This document shows positions 36,801 to 46,400 of a stretch of DNA of 64,000 nt, one piece after another. A program made the translations under genes and the position numbers. Source of the DNA: Saprospiraceae bacterium (GTDB taxonomy: Bacteria > Bacteroidota > Bacteroidia > Chitinophagales > Saprospiraceae); NCBI GenBank assembly GCA_022841745.1, contig JALHQW010000026.1, positions 29,016 through 93,015 of the forward strand, read 5' to 3'. Under the pieces are notes generated by a model. The model saw nothing but the letters and a program-made list of their open reading frames with translations. It was not told the DNA's origin and ran no database searches. Each line of letters opens with the position of its first letter. The stretch's first letter is position 1.

Positions 36801-39197
36801 CCAAACCTTCAAAACCTGCCTGCTGGCGATTACTTCGTTACGGTTACCGATGCCAGTGGCTGCTCCGACATTGCGACAACAACCGTAACTGGTACCGCGC
36901 AGCCACAAGTGAGTATCACAGGACCACCAGCCGTTTGCGCAGCATCCCCTGCCAGCTTGCAAGCAGGTACTGGCTTCATACACTACGTTTGGGACAACGG
37001 CCTGACCTCGCAGACCATTGCCGTTGTCCAGCCCGGCACTTACGCCGTGACGGCCACGGATGCCAATGGTTGCTCCGCAATGGCTAATTTCACGGTCGGC
37101 ACACTTCCAGCGCCCACGCCAAGCATCGCCGGGCCGACGGTCATTTGCGTGGGGAGCAGCACCGTGTTCACGGTTGGCGGCGGCGTTTTCAGCCAAACGA
37201 TTTGGAGCAATGGCGCTACTACTTCGAGCATAACAGCCTCACAAGCAGGTGCTTACACGGTTACTGTAACCGATGCGAACGGCTGCACAGCCATTGCTTC
37301 GCAAAACCTGGGCATGGGCAATTCGCTGCAACCCGTCATTGCCGCCGATGTGGACCGCTGTGCTCAAACGGCCCTGCTCGATGCGGGCATTGGCTACGCC
37401 AACTACCAATGGTCGAATGGGGCAACAGGGCAAATACTCAATGTTTCCGCTCCCGGCAATTATACCGTCACCGTCAGCGATGGCAGCGGTTGCACGGGCG
37501 AGGACGCTGCCACGGTCAGTTTCCCAACACTGCCGCAAGTGCAGATTTCTGGGGCAAGCGCCATTTGCGTGGGCGGCAGCACCCAGTTTTTCGTACCGAA
37601 TATTTATCCGCAAATCCTTTGGAACACGGGGGAGACGACGCCCGCTATTTCGGCCTCACAGCCTGGCAGCTATGCCGTCACCATCACCGACGCCAATGGC
37701 TGTACGGCCATTGACGACCACTTGCTGACAGTCGGCGGCAACCTCGTGCCCGATATTGCACCAGCGCCCCCTACCTGCGAAGGCACGATGGTATTGGATG
37801 CCGGGCCGGGCTATGCTGCTTACCTGTGGTCGAACGGATTGACCACACAGACCATCACCGTGTCGGCAGCAGGCACGTATGCCGTGACCGTAAGTGATTC
37901 TCCTTCAGGTGGTTGCAGCGGTTCGGCGAGCGAATCGGTGACCATACCAGCGCCGCCACAAGTACAGATTTCGGGAGCGGAAAACCTTTGCGAAGGCGAT
38001 GTGACCGACTTGGCTGCCTCCGGCAATTTTGCGCAATACCTCTGGAGCACGGGTGAGGTTGCTCCGCAAATAACCATCATCCAGGGGGGCAATTATGCCG
38101 TGACCGTAACCAATTCCCAAGGCTGCACGGCCACCAATATATGGTCGGTGGCACCCCTTTTTAATGAGGTCACCTACCTCCAAGCTGTCTCCTGCGACCC
38201 GCTCGACACGGGTATGGTAGAGGTGCTTTTCAGTACGCAGGCTGGCTGCGATAGCTTGGTAATGACCTCCACCACCTTGGCGCAGCCGATTGCAAGCAGC
38301 CTTGAATTGCAGGCCTGCGAGGGCGAACTGGTCATTTACCAAGGCGTGGGAATCCCCATTGGCGGCTCGCATGTGTTTGTTTTCACGGCTACTAATGGCT
38401 GTGATTCCATCGTGACGGTGAGCGTGGCAGCGTTGCCTGTGGTCAGCTTTGATTTGTCGGCAACGACCACCTGTTGGAACGAATCAAGGGGGCAAATTAA
38501 AGTCGAAATGACAGGCGGCACCGAGCCTTTCCAATACGCAATTGATGGTGGAGTACCCTATGGTTTTCCAGCATTTGATCAATTGTCGGGCGGGCCGCAC
38601 ACGGTGGTGGTGGTGGATGCGAATGGTTGCAAACATGCCGAGGACATCGTGGTGCCACAGACCAACCAATCCATTTTGATGGTCGAGGATGCTATTATCC
38701 CGTGCCCGGAGGGGAAAGTTAAAATCCAGCCGATACTCCTTGCCGACCATCCCGAGGCGGTAGTTTGGACTTGGACTACTGGCTCCAATTTGCCCGAAAC
38801 AGAAATCACGGATGAAGGCATTTACGGGGTGGAGGTGGACGACGGCTGCGAGGTGATCTCACGGGAATTTACGGTGGAATGGGATGCCGAATACCATCGC
38901 AATGAGTTCTTCTATGTGCCAAATAGTTTCTCGCCAAACGACGATGCCTACAATGACGAGTTTTTGGCCTACCTAGTGCCGAGCGTGGAGTTGTTAGCGT
39001 ATGAAATGCATGTTTTCGACCGCTGGGGTTCGGAGATGTTTTTTTCCACCACCCTAGATTGGGGCTGGGACGGCAAGTACCGAAGCAAGCAGATGCAACC
39101 CGGCGTTTATGCCTGGTTCATCAAGGCGAAGGTGCTGGTCTGCGGCCTGCGAGGAGTGGAGGTTTTCTTAAAGGGTGGGGTGCAGGTGGTGCGGTGA
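33885..39197 (+). CDS. giant SprB-like repeat protein with gliding-motility C-terminal domain (T9SS type B)
   Basis: A 1770-residue surface protein. A signal peptide and signal-anchor-like N-terminus lead into about 19 repeats of roughly 75-90 residues. Each repeat has a core such as YQWSNGATTEDLQNLAPG followed by SYTVTVTAGNSCSATA; these match the SprB-type repeat found in Bacteroidota adhesins. The last 90 residues (FFYVPNSFSPNDDAYNDEF, then VFDRWGSEMF, WDGKYRSKQMQPGVYAW) form the gliding-motility-associated CHU_C/type B T9SS sorting domain. It probably serves as a surface adhesin. The start at 33885 is preferred over 33852 because of the promoter position and the better signal sequence. No anchor motif other than the sorting domain is seen. 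Confidence 0.85.
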   Translation: MKFALLPYYLPVYVKYCFIAWALLIGHTAELHACATTPQFVGITNICPSQTGNIAVSNAPDYVNFAWSTGAATPFITISGPGTYTVTVTDAASCTATGSVTVASNTTITDISAIATPQTSCVTINGQLNITVSPPGSYTFAWSNGQSTEDLQNVIAEHYTVTVTDATGCTASVTFTVPDNTAPPIFDINSSPTTCMQNDGNIILTMNPPNGNYNFQWSSGQMTQNILQVFPGPYSVTITNADDGCTSVATANLANTNFVPQVTATVTPNNGCSGGNGSISLEVEPDVVTYTYNWSNGGTGPVLSDLTGGGYTVTVTHGVVCTAIVTYNIINIPTQINIDGASTLELCGTSNGEVDITPTPFGIYNYQWSNGATAQDLTGVQAGSYTVTVSSGNSNCTATATFFVGDQSLGFSFSEQMTANTKCANFNGALDIDVSPPGNYTYQWSNGASTQDISNLQGGTYTVTVSFGNGCSGEASFTVEDALEHPVVIYNVSPSSCGQSNGAIDLFLDPPVGNSFSWTSGANSEDLNNLQAGNYGVTVTAQNGCTITDLITVQNAGANFTLAATTAANTACTGANGAVNLTVTPAGTYTYAWSNSATTQNLVNVGAGSYTVTVSAGGNCTATASYTVPNNAGVPSLAANPNSATCGTANGSIDLTVSPSGSYGFAWSSGASTEDLAAITPGSYAVTVTAVNGCTSSTSVQVQNSTPSLPLSGIAMPNSSCQLPNGSIDLSIGQAGLLTFQWSNGASSEDLQNIAAGTYSVTVTQGVNCTTTASYDVPNNTPAPVLTATPTPANCGLATGSIDLNLSPGTGNSFSWSNGASSEDLQNLLPGNYTVTVTGGNGCSATTNINVMDTPTAFSPTGISIPNTSCTLPNGSIDLSVAQPGNFNYQWSTGATTEDLQNLAPGSYTVTVTAGNSCSATATIQVTNINSNFSLAAVPIASSSCVSPNGQVQLNVSPSGSYVYLWSNGATSPNLQNLPAGDYFVTVTDASGCSDIATTTVTGTAQPQVSITGPPAVCAASPASLQAGTGFIHYVWDNGLTSQTIAVVQPGTYAVTATDANGCSAMANFTVGTLPAPTPSIAGPTVICVGSSTVFTVGGGVFSQTIWSNGATTSSITASQAGAYTVTVTDANGCTAIASQNLGMGNSLQPVIAADVDRCAQTALLDAGIGYANYQWSNGATGQILNVSAPGNYTVTVSDGSGCTGEDAATVSFPTLPQVQISGASAICVGGSTQFFVPNIYPQILWNTGETTPAISASQPGSYAVTITDANGCTAIDDHLLTVGGNLVPDIAPAPPTCEGTMVLDAGPGYAAYLWSNGLTTQTITVSAAGTYAVTVSDSPSGGCSGSASESVTIPAPPQVQISGAENLCEGDVTDLAASGNFAQYLWSTGEVAPQITIIQGGNYAVTVTNSQGCTATNIWSVAPLFNEVTYLQAVSCDPLDTGMVEVLFSTQAGCDSLVMTSTTLAQPIASSLELQACEGELVIYQGVGIPIGGSHVFVFTATNGCDSIVTVSVAALPVVSFDLSATTTCWNESRGQIKVEMTGGTEPFQYAIDGGVPYGFPAFDQLSGGPHTVVVVDANGCKHAEDIVVPQTNQSILMVEDAIIPCPEGKVKIQPILLADHPEAVVWTWTTGSNLPETEITDEGIYGVEVDDGCEVISREFTVEWDAEYHRNEFFYVPNSFSPNDDAYNDEFLAYLVPSVELLAYEMHVFDRWGSEMFFSTTLDWGWDGKYRSKQMQPGVYAWFIKAKVLVCGLRGVEVFLKGGVQVVR

Positions 39198-39263
39198 TAT
39201 GATTTCAGATTACGAATTGACAACATTGCCATATTTTCGCCGCTCAATCACCTTTAAAATCAA

Positions 39264-40046
39264 ATGGAAAAAATCCATACCCTCATTGTAGAAGACGAGG
39301 CCATTGTGGCCCTTGACCTCGCCGACCGATTGGAAGGCATGGGCTACATTGTGGCGGGCACGGCGGCCAGTGGGGCGGAGGCACTGCGGATTTTTGCGCA
39401 GCAACCAGTTGACATCGTGCTGATGGACATCCATATCCAAGGTTCGATGGACGGCATTGACACGGCGCTGAAAATCAGGGAATTGCGCCCTTTGCCGCTC
39501 ATCTACCTCACTGCCCAGACCGATGCCCCGACCGTAGAGCGGGCCAAGGCGACCTTCCCTTCGGCTTATTTGGCGAAGCCGTTCGATGAAAAAAACCTGC
39601 AATTGGCCATTGAAATGGCGCTGCACAATTTCGCCTTCCAGACCCCGGCCACCCATGCCGAACAAGCGCCCTTGTCATTCCCAAAGGGAACCTCCGAAAA
39701 AATCAGCCTCAACGCCGACAACATCCTGCGCACCGAGGCGGCCATTTTCATCAAACAGAACTACAAGTTCGTGAAGTTCAAGCCAGATGACCTGCTCTAC
39801 TGCCAAGCCGATGGGGTCTATACGGACCTCATCACAAAGGAGAAAAAATACACCCTGCGCCTCACCTTGCAGCAGGTGGTGGACAAGCTGCAATTCCCAT
39901 CGCTCGTCAGGGTACACCGCTCCTATGCCATCAACCGTTTGAACATTGACAGCTTCACCGACCAGGATGTGTTGGTTGGGAGCGTGGAAATCCCCATCGG
40001 GGCCTCGTACCGTGACGAGTTCTTGGGTGGGTTCCAGTTTTCATGA
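39264..40046 (+). CDS. LytTR-family response regulator
   Basis: A 260-residue protein. The receiver domain (residues 1-125) has E10/D11, phosphoacceptor D55 in IVLMDIHIQG, T83 in YLTAQ and K105 in YLAKPFD. A LytTR DNA-binding domain covers about 150-255 (KFKPDDLLYCQADGVYTDL, then LVRVHRSYAINRLNIDSF). A 4-nt overlap with the downstream kinase (ATGA at 40043) implies translational coupling, so the two form one signalling pair. Pairing a LytTR output with an HWE/HisKA_2-type kinase rather than a LytS-type kinase is common in Bacteroidota. Targets are unknown; nearby surface-protein genes are candidates only by position. Confidence 0.92.
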   Translation: MEKIHTLIVEDEAIVALDLADRLEGMGYIVAGTAASGAEALRIFAQQPVDIVLMDIHIQGSMDGIDTALKIRELRPLPLIYLTAQTDAPTVERAKATFPSAYLAKPFDEKNLQLAIEMALHNFAFQTPATHAEQAPLSFPKGTSEKISLNADNILRTEAAIFIKQNYKFVKFKPDDLLYCQADGVYTDLITKEKKYTLRLTLQQVVDKLQFPSLVRVHRSYAINRLNIDSFTDQDVLVGSVEIPIGASYRDEFLGGFQFS

Positions 40047-41839
40047 TTATGCTTATGTTTTGGCGAATCAAATCTATCCTTATTGGCTGTTTCGCAATGG
40101 TTGCACAGCCCCTTCTTGGCCAGCCCCTGGTATTGGACAGCCTGTTCGCTGCGTTTGCTGCGGCGAAAACGGACAGTGCCAAATTGGCCACGGCCTTTGT
40201 CATCATGGATGAACTGGGCCACGAGCGGCACGATGAGCGAAAAAGCTGGCTCGACACCACAGCGCAGGCCGCCCAACGGCTGGCTTCGCAAACCATTGGC
40301 GTGGAGTGGAAACTGCACCTCGCAGACTGGCACCACGGCCTCGGCGACATGGAGAACAGCTACCGCATTTCGATGGACTGCGCCAGCCGGTTCCGAGTGT
40401 TGGGAGACAGCACACTGGCCTGCCGCTCGCTGTTCATGGCAGGCACGGCGCTCTCGGAGTTCAACCCTACAGCGGCCATTGAGGTGATGGAAGAGGCCGT
40501 GGCACTGGCCCGGTCATTGCGGCACGACGGCCTCATCGCCCGCTGCCTGACCAACCTCGCCTATGCCCTCCAAATGGCCGACCTGAACACAACGGAACGC
40601 TACCGGGACGCCTTGGATGCGGCGCTGAAAGTGTTCATAGAAATGAAGGACATTGAGGGCATCCTTATCAGCAATTTCAGCCTTGTGGAGTATTACAGCG
40701 CACAAGGGCAGTTCGAACGGGCGAGGCAGCGCATCGGCGAGATGCAGCACTACCTGGTTGGCAGCGACGATGAGGTCAGCCTTGCATTTCCCATTGTTGC
40801 AGAAGCCAATGTGCTACGGGCAGAGGGCAAATTAGAGGCAGCTTTGCCAAAATTCGAGTATGGCTTCGACCTCATGAGAAAGCACGGTATTTGGGACGGC
40901 CAATGGGAACTGTACCCTGTTATGATAGACGTTTACAAGAAAACAGGGCGTTACGAAAAGGCCGTTTCCTTTATGGAAGCCTACGAAGTGATGAAGGATT
41001 CCATCATTTCGCTGGAAAAGAACAAGACCGTGCAAAACCTCCAGACCCGCTACGAGACCGAGAAAAAAGAAGCGCAAATCGTAGCACAGCAGGCCGATAT
41101 TGCAAGAAGCCGCAAGGAAAAATGGGCATTGGCAACGGGCTTGGCCCTCTTGGGCGGCCTGTCCTTCCTGTTCTGGCGGCAACGCCGAAAAACGCAGGTC
41201 GCCAACCTGGAACTTGCCAGCAGCAACGAGCAGATTGCCCAGAAGAACCAAAAGCTCGACCTGCTCATGCGGGAGCTGCACCACCGGGTGAAGAACAACC
41301 TGCAGCTGGTGAGCAGCCTGCTGCGCTTGCAGTCTCGGCAAGTGGGCGACGAAAGCGCTGCCGCAGCCATCAAGGCCGGCCAATTGCGGGTGGAGGCGAT
41401 GTCGCTCATCCACCAGCGGCTGTACCGGGAGGAGGGCATCACCCTCGTGAACATGCAGGAGTTCGCCCATGATTTGGTGGAGAAGATAGCCTTCGCCTTT
41501 GGCCACCGACTTGATGAGATGGACGTAAGCATTGATTTCCAACCCAACGAACTCGACGTGGACAAAGCCATGCCCATCAGCTTGATTCTCAATGAGTTGC
41601 TCACCAACTCCTTCAAATATGCCTATGGCAATGTGCCCCATCCGGCCATCCACATCAGCCTCAGCCCACAAGATGGGAAACTGCGCCTCCACTATGCCGA
41701 CAATGGCCTTGGCCTGCCCGAAGCCAGCGCCCCTTCCAGTTCTTTTGGCTCAAAACTGATTGCTTCCCTAAGCAGTCAGTTGGGTGGAAGCGCTCGGCAA
41801 TGGAACGATGGGGGCGCACATTTCGAGGTACTGTTTTAG
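40043..41839 (+). CDS. TPR-containing sensor histidine kinase (HisKA_2/HWE type)
   Basis: A 598-residue protein: a signal peptide or N-terminal anchor (about 8-25), a helical sensor region of TPR-like repeats (about 30-340), one membrane helix (about 360-378), a short coiled coil, then a HisKA_2 dimerisation domain with LHHRVKNNLQLVSSLLRLQ (phospho-His near residue 413). The HATPase domain has the N-box LILNELLTNSFKYAYG and the G-box region DNGLGLPE. It overlaps the upstream response regulator by 4 nt. The periplasmic TPR part probably senses protein-protein contact or a peptide; the signal is unknown. Confidence 0.9.
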   Translation: MIMLMFWRIKSILIGCFAMVAQPLLGQPLVLDSLFAAFAAAKTDSAKLATAFVIMDELGHERHDERKSWLDTTAQAAQRLASQTIGVEWKLHLADWHHGLGDMENSYRISMDCASRFRVLGDSTLACRSLFMAGTALSEFNPTAAIEVMEEAVALARSLRHDGLIARCLTNLAYALQMADLNTTERYRDALDAALKVFIEMKDIEGILISNFSLVEYYSAQGQFERARQRIGEMQHYLVGSDDEVSLAFPIVAEANVLRAEGKLEAALPKFEYGFDLMRKHGIWDGQWELYPVMIDVYKKTGRYEKAVSFMEAYEVMKDSIISLEKNKTVQNLQTRYETEKKEAQIVAQQADIARSRKEKWALATGLALLGGLSFLFWRQRRKTQVANLELASSNEQIAQKNQKLDLLMRELHHRVKNNLQLVSSLLRLQSRQVGDESAAAAIKAGQLRVEAMSLIHQRLYREEGITLVNMQEFAHDLVEKIAFAFGHRLDEMDVSIDFQPNELDVDKAMPISLILNELLTNSFKYAYGNVPHPAIHISLSPQDGKLRLHYADNGLGLPEASAPSSSFGSKLIASLSSQLGGSARQWNDGGAHFEVLF

Positions 41840-42037
41840 CGTTTCCTTCATTCGTTTACAAATTCCCGCCATTCACCACATCCCCGCCTCGGTTCGTTTA
41901 CAAGCGTCCAACCGGCTTTTTTCCCGACTACATATTTGTGCCGAAATCAAATGAAGAACAGGGTATGACCACACTTTAGGTGTGGAGTTAACCTCATTGA
42001 CCAAATTTTTCCTTGTCATTTCAAATTTAATCTCCAT

Positions 42038-43243
42038 ATGAAAATTGCTACATTGAAACATTTTTTCGCTTTGATTATCAGCGGGTTGACGGTCATTTCG
42101 GCCTTCAGCCAATCAGCGGTGACCATCAAATCTGACGATATGCCAGTGCCTACCCAACCCTATAACTTAGATGTGGTGACGGGCCTAGTGCCCAATGCAG
42201 TACCTGCCAACAATACGACCTGGGACTATTCCACGGCCTTTGGCAATACGCCGAGCCTGGCGGATTTCTACCCGGAGGTCGTGCCGTTTTTCTTGGATGC
42301 CGGGGTGGACGTTTACCGGGTTTTGTTCAAGAACTTCAGCACCGATTTCGGCTATGAAATCTTCCAGGAATACGACTTCAACGCCAACGGGGTTTACGAC
42401 ATCGGCGTGGACATTTTGGAGCAGAACAACACCCTGCAACCTTTCACGGGCAATATCGCAGACAGCATCTTCATCCCATCGCAAAGCAAGATAGTGAGCG
42501 AGCCGAGGCGCATCATCGAGTTCCCGTTCACGGCCAACAGCGCATGGTCGTCGGACAGCCGCCGGGTGACGGATATGGCCCTGAACGTGCCGGCCTTTGG
42601 CCTGAACTATGCCCCCGTGCAGCACGTATATCACTGGATTCGGCAGGACAGCATCGTGGGCTGGGGCAAGATGAGGGTCTATACCCCGGCTGGTCCCAGC
42701 ATTGACTACGATGTGCTGATGGACAAAATCAGCGAGTACGCTTTGGACAGCTTTTACCTGAATGGTGCGCCCGCTCCAACCGCATTGCTGACAGCGTTTG
42801 GCGTAACGCAAGGCCAAAAAACGGAGCACAACTACCGCTACAATTTCTACCGCAAGGGCAGTTTCAACTATTTGGCCAGCTTCTTCTACAATACCGACGA
42901 TACCTACTCCAACGTTTTCAACGCCTTCATCACAACGGATGGGCTGGAGACGGCCCCACCATCGGCGGTGGTGGAAAAAATGTCCTATGCCACGGTGCTT
43001 TACCCGAACCCATCCGCTGGCAGCGAACTGAACATCAAGCTCTTGGGCGGTCAGGTCGAGCTGGACAGCTACGAGGTCTTCGATGCGGTGGGCAGGCTGG
43101 TGCGGCAGGGCCAAATAGCGGCAAACGGCAGCGAATTCCAAGTGAGAATGAACGGGCATTTGCCGACAGGCAACTATGCTATCCAGTTGAAGGACAAGGA
43201 GTTGCGCATCGTGGCGGTGCAGCGGTTCGAGGTGGTGAACTGA
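42038..43243 (+). CDS. T9SS cargo protein
   Basis: A 401-residue protein with a signal peptide (MKIATLKHFFALIISGLTVI, cleaved near FSQ), about 290 residues of secreted domain that I do not recognise (it includes NTTWDYSTAFGNTPSLADFY), and a type A T9SS sorting domain starting near TVLYPNPSAGSELNIKLLGG. The last 120 bases, including the stop codon, are identical to those of the next gene at 119 of 120 positions, while the sequence just upstream diverges sharply. Export through T9SS is inferred from the sorting domain. Confidence 0.8.
   Translation: MKIATLKHFFALIISGLTVISAFSQSAVTIKSDDMPVPTQPYNLDVVTGLVPNAVPANNTTWDYSTAFGNTPSLADFYPEVVPFFLDAGVDVYRVLFKNFSTDFGYEIFQEYDFNANGVYDIGVDILEQNNTLQPFTGNIADSIFIPSQSKIVSEPRRIIEFPFTANSAWSSDSRRVTDMALNVPAFGLNYAPVQHVYHWIRQDSIVGWGKMRVYTPAGPSIDYDVLMDKISEYALDSFYLNGAPAPTALLTAFGVTQGQKTEHNYRYNFYRKGSFNYLASFFYNTDDTYSNVFNAFITTDGLETAPPSAVVEKMSYATVLYPNPSAGSELNIKLLGGQVELDSYEVFDAVGRLVRQGQIAANGSEFQVRMNGHLPTGNYAIQLKDKELRIVAVQRFEVVN
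43124..43243 (+). repeat. 120-bp T9SS sorting-domain tail, copy 1
   Basis: Identical to 47749-47868 except for one base (ATC here, AGC there). It encodes NGSEFQVRMNGHLPTG onward to the stop codon. Bases just upstream (GQIA versus GELE) already differ strongly. Confidence 0.95.
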
Positions 43244-43407
43244 TTTTTGGGGAGTCGGGTGATAATTGTTTTTTTGAAAAAACCATGATTCCCATAGTCC
43301 CTTGATTCCCCCCGAATCACTCCCCCGAACTTGGCAGCACAGAAACCAAGACGGCATAGTCCCGGAAGCCGATATTGTTGAATCCAATACGAAAAAAGAC
43401 TTCTCAC

Positions 43408-46400
43408 ATGGATTTCCTGTTCAAAAACAAAGCCTGCATGGCCTTTGCGGCCCTGCTCCTTTTTTGCCTTACGGCAAACGCCCAACCTTGGACCTTCACC
43501 GGCCCTGGCGAATGGGACGACCCCTCCAAATGGTCGCCGAGCTACCCTGGTCTGAACATTGCATTCAGCGAAGTGACCCTCAATGGCGATTGCGACCTGG
43601 AGGACAACACCCTCAATTTTTCGGGCGGCATCATTTTTAGCAACGGCAACCTCACCTCCTCCGGGGGCGGCGTCCTCAACATGTCGAGCGGCAGCAATTT
43701 CCAAAACAACGGCAGCATGACCCACGGCGGGGCGGGCGGGCTGACGCTCAACATGAGCGGTGGATCTTTTACCAATGCAAACCCAAGCAGTTCATTGACT
43801 TTTGCTGCCGATTATACCAGCGGCGGCGGCCTCATCACCAATACCAGTTCCTTGCTGGTGAACGCCAACGTGAACGGGGTCGTCATCAACAATACCTCAA
43901 CTGGGACGGTCACCGGCACGGGCAGCCTCGGCTTTACCGGCTACAACGAAGGCATTTTGGGAAGCCCTACCCTCACGCTCGACCTGAACGGCGTCGGCTC
44001 GTACACCAACTCCGGGCAGTTTCACATTTACCACAACGCAACCCTCGGCAGTCTTTTTCAGAACACCTTCGGCACCTTGACCATACACCCCGGGGCCACC
44101 CTCAGCATACCAAACCCCGGCAACTTGCACATCAGTAGTCCCGTCAACATCAATGGCACCGTGGTTCTGGGCGGGGCGAATCCCCCGAACTTTGCCTCCG
44201 GCGCCGTCTCCATCGGCAACGGCGGCGAGCTTCGGCTGAACGACCTTGCCAGTTTTTTGGTAAATGCCGGAGCAACGCTGAACAATGCAGGTACCATTTC
44301 CACCACCTCCGGCACGGGCAACTTGACCCTCAACGGCGGCACCCTGAACAACACCGGGACGATAACCCACAACACCGCCGCCCTGACGCTGGCATTGACT
44401 TCCGGCACCTTCAACAACAACAGCGGCGGCGTTTTGAACCTGCACAGCAACCTCAACCTGTTTGCCTCCTCCATGCTGAACAACGCCGCTGGCGCAACCA
44501 TCAACGTGAACAATACTGCCACCCTCACCGTGCTGGATGGTACCACCTTCTCCAATGCCGGAACGGTCAAATCAGCGACGGGGCAGACGGGCACGTTGAG
44601 CATCGCTTTTGGCGGAACTTTCAACAACTCGGGGACGGTGGAGCATAAAGGAACGACAGGGCTGGATGTACAGCTTAACGGCACGTTCAACAACCAAAGC
44701 GGCGGGCTGCTCAGATTGGTGGAGAACGCCTATTTTTCGGCCGGCACCTTCAACAACCAGGCAGGGGGCAGCATTGATCTCAATTTTAAGGAACTATGGC
44801 TGACGAGCAGCCATGTGTTCAACCATTCAGGCTCTACCACGGGCACCGGCAACTTCGTCGTATCGGGCGGTACGCTCAACAATTCCGGCGTTTTTACGCA
44901 CAACACCACCAACACTTCACTCTTCCTTTATTCCAACGGCAAAATCAATATCCTGGCGGGCGGCTCGCTGGTGTTCAACAGCCCGTTCACGGTGGTGGAC
45001 GGCTTAATCACGAACATGGCTGGCACAATGACCATCAATGCGCCCTTCACCACCTCCGACTCGCTGACCATCGCCTCGGGCGGCACCCTGAACCTAAATT
45101 CCTCGCTCCAACTGAGCACGGCGGCGGCAGTGCTGAACCTCGGCGGCACGTTCACGCCGAGCAATGCTTTTTTGGGCATTAATCAAAGCACCCTCAACCT
45201 GTCGGGCAGCCTGTCGGTGAGCCTCACGGGCGGTGGCAGCGTGGTTGACCTCGATTTCCCGCAGGGCACCATAAATGTGCTGAACAGCGGAAATTTAACT
45301 TTCAACGATGACTTCCTTTTTGGCATCCAAATCGTCAATGTGCAGACGGGCGGCACCCTTGTCATCCCCTCCGGGAAAAGCCTGACAATCATCAACACAG
45401 GTATTCTAAACAACCAAGCAACTTTGACGCTGGGCGGCACCCTGACCATCTGGTCAGACACCGGCTTTTTGCTCGGTGGCGCTTCGGCAACCAACGTGTC
45501 TGGCACCTTGAACCTGTACGCTGGAGCGCCGTTTACCCCCGCAAGCGGGGCAACGCTTAGCGTCAGCAGCAGCGGGAGTTTCCAGGTAGCCAACGGGGCG
45601 GCGTTCTCGCTTGGTTCGGGCGTAGTTTTCAACAATGCAGGAACGGTTGCAGCCACCGGCGGAACGGGCACGTTCTTCATTGATGGTGGCACATTCAACA
45701 ACACGGGAAACCTGACGCACAGCAGCCAATTGACGCTCGCCATCACGAGCGGAACCTTGAACAACAACAGCGGTGGGGTTTTGACCTTCAGCCAAAATTT
45801 CACCTACGGCAGCGGCACATTGAACAACAATAGCGGCGGGCAACTCACGGTCAGCCAGCCGTTTACCATCGCCGCTGGTCAGACGCTGACGAGCGCAGGC
45901 ACGCTCACCAACTCCGGCGGCATCGTCAACAATGGCACGATGCTGCAAACGGGCGGACAGGTGAACAATAATGGCGATTGGAGCGGCAGCGGCGCTTTGA
46001 CCATCAACGGCGGGACTTTTGAGAATGCGGACGACCTCACCGGGCAGGCAATCACGGTGGTGGGCACTACGAGCGTTTTCAACAACAATAGTGGCACAGT
46101 CATTTTTTCGGTCAGCTCGACCATCTCCGGGGGTGGCATTTTTGAAAATAAAACCGGCGGCACTTTTCAAATGGTCAACTGCGGCTTGAATGTGTCCGGA
46201 GGTTCCACGCTCACGCTCCGGGGGGCGATTAGCATCAGCAACGGCACCTTGTTTTTGTACGGAGTGTTGAACAACCATGCAACCGACTTGCGTCAACAGC
46301 CGGGCTTCCTAAACATCGTAGGCTATTCCAGTTCCACCATCCACAATTACGGCACCTTGACGATTCACAGCACTTTTTGGGAAACCTACAGCACGGTCAA

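Noticed and set aside
33885..39197. The regular repeats read as a CRISPR array
   Set aside because: The repeats are about 230-260 bp, divergent and translated in one frame as protein repeats; no cas genes are present.
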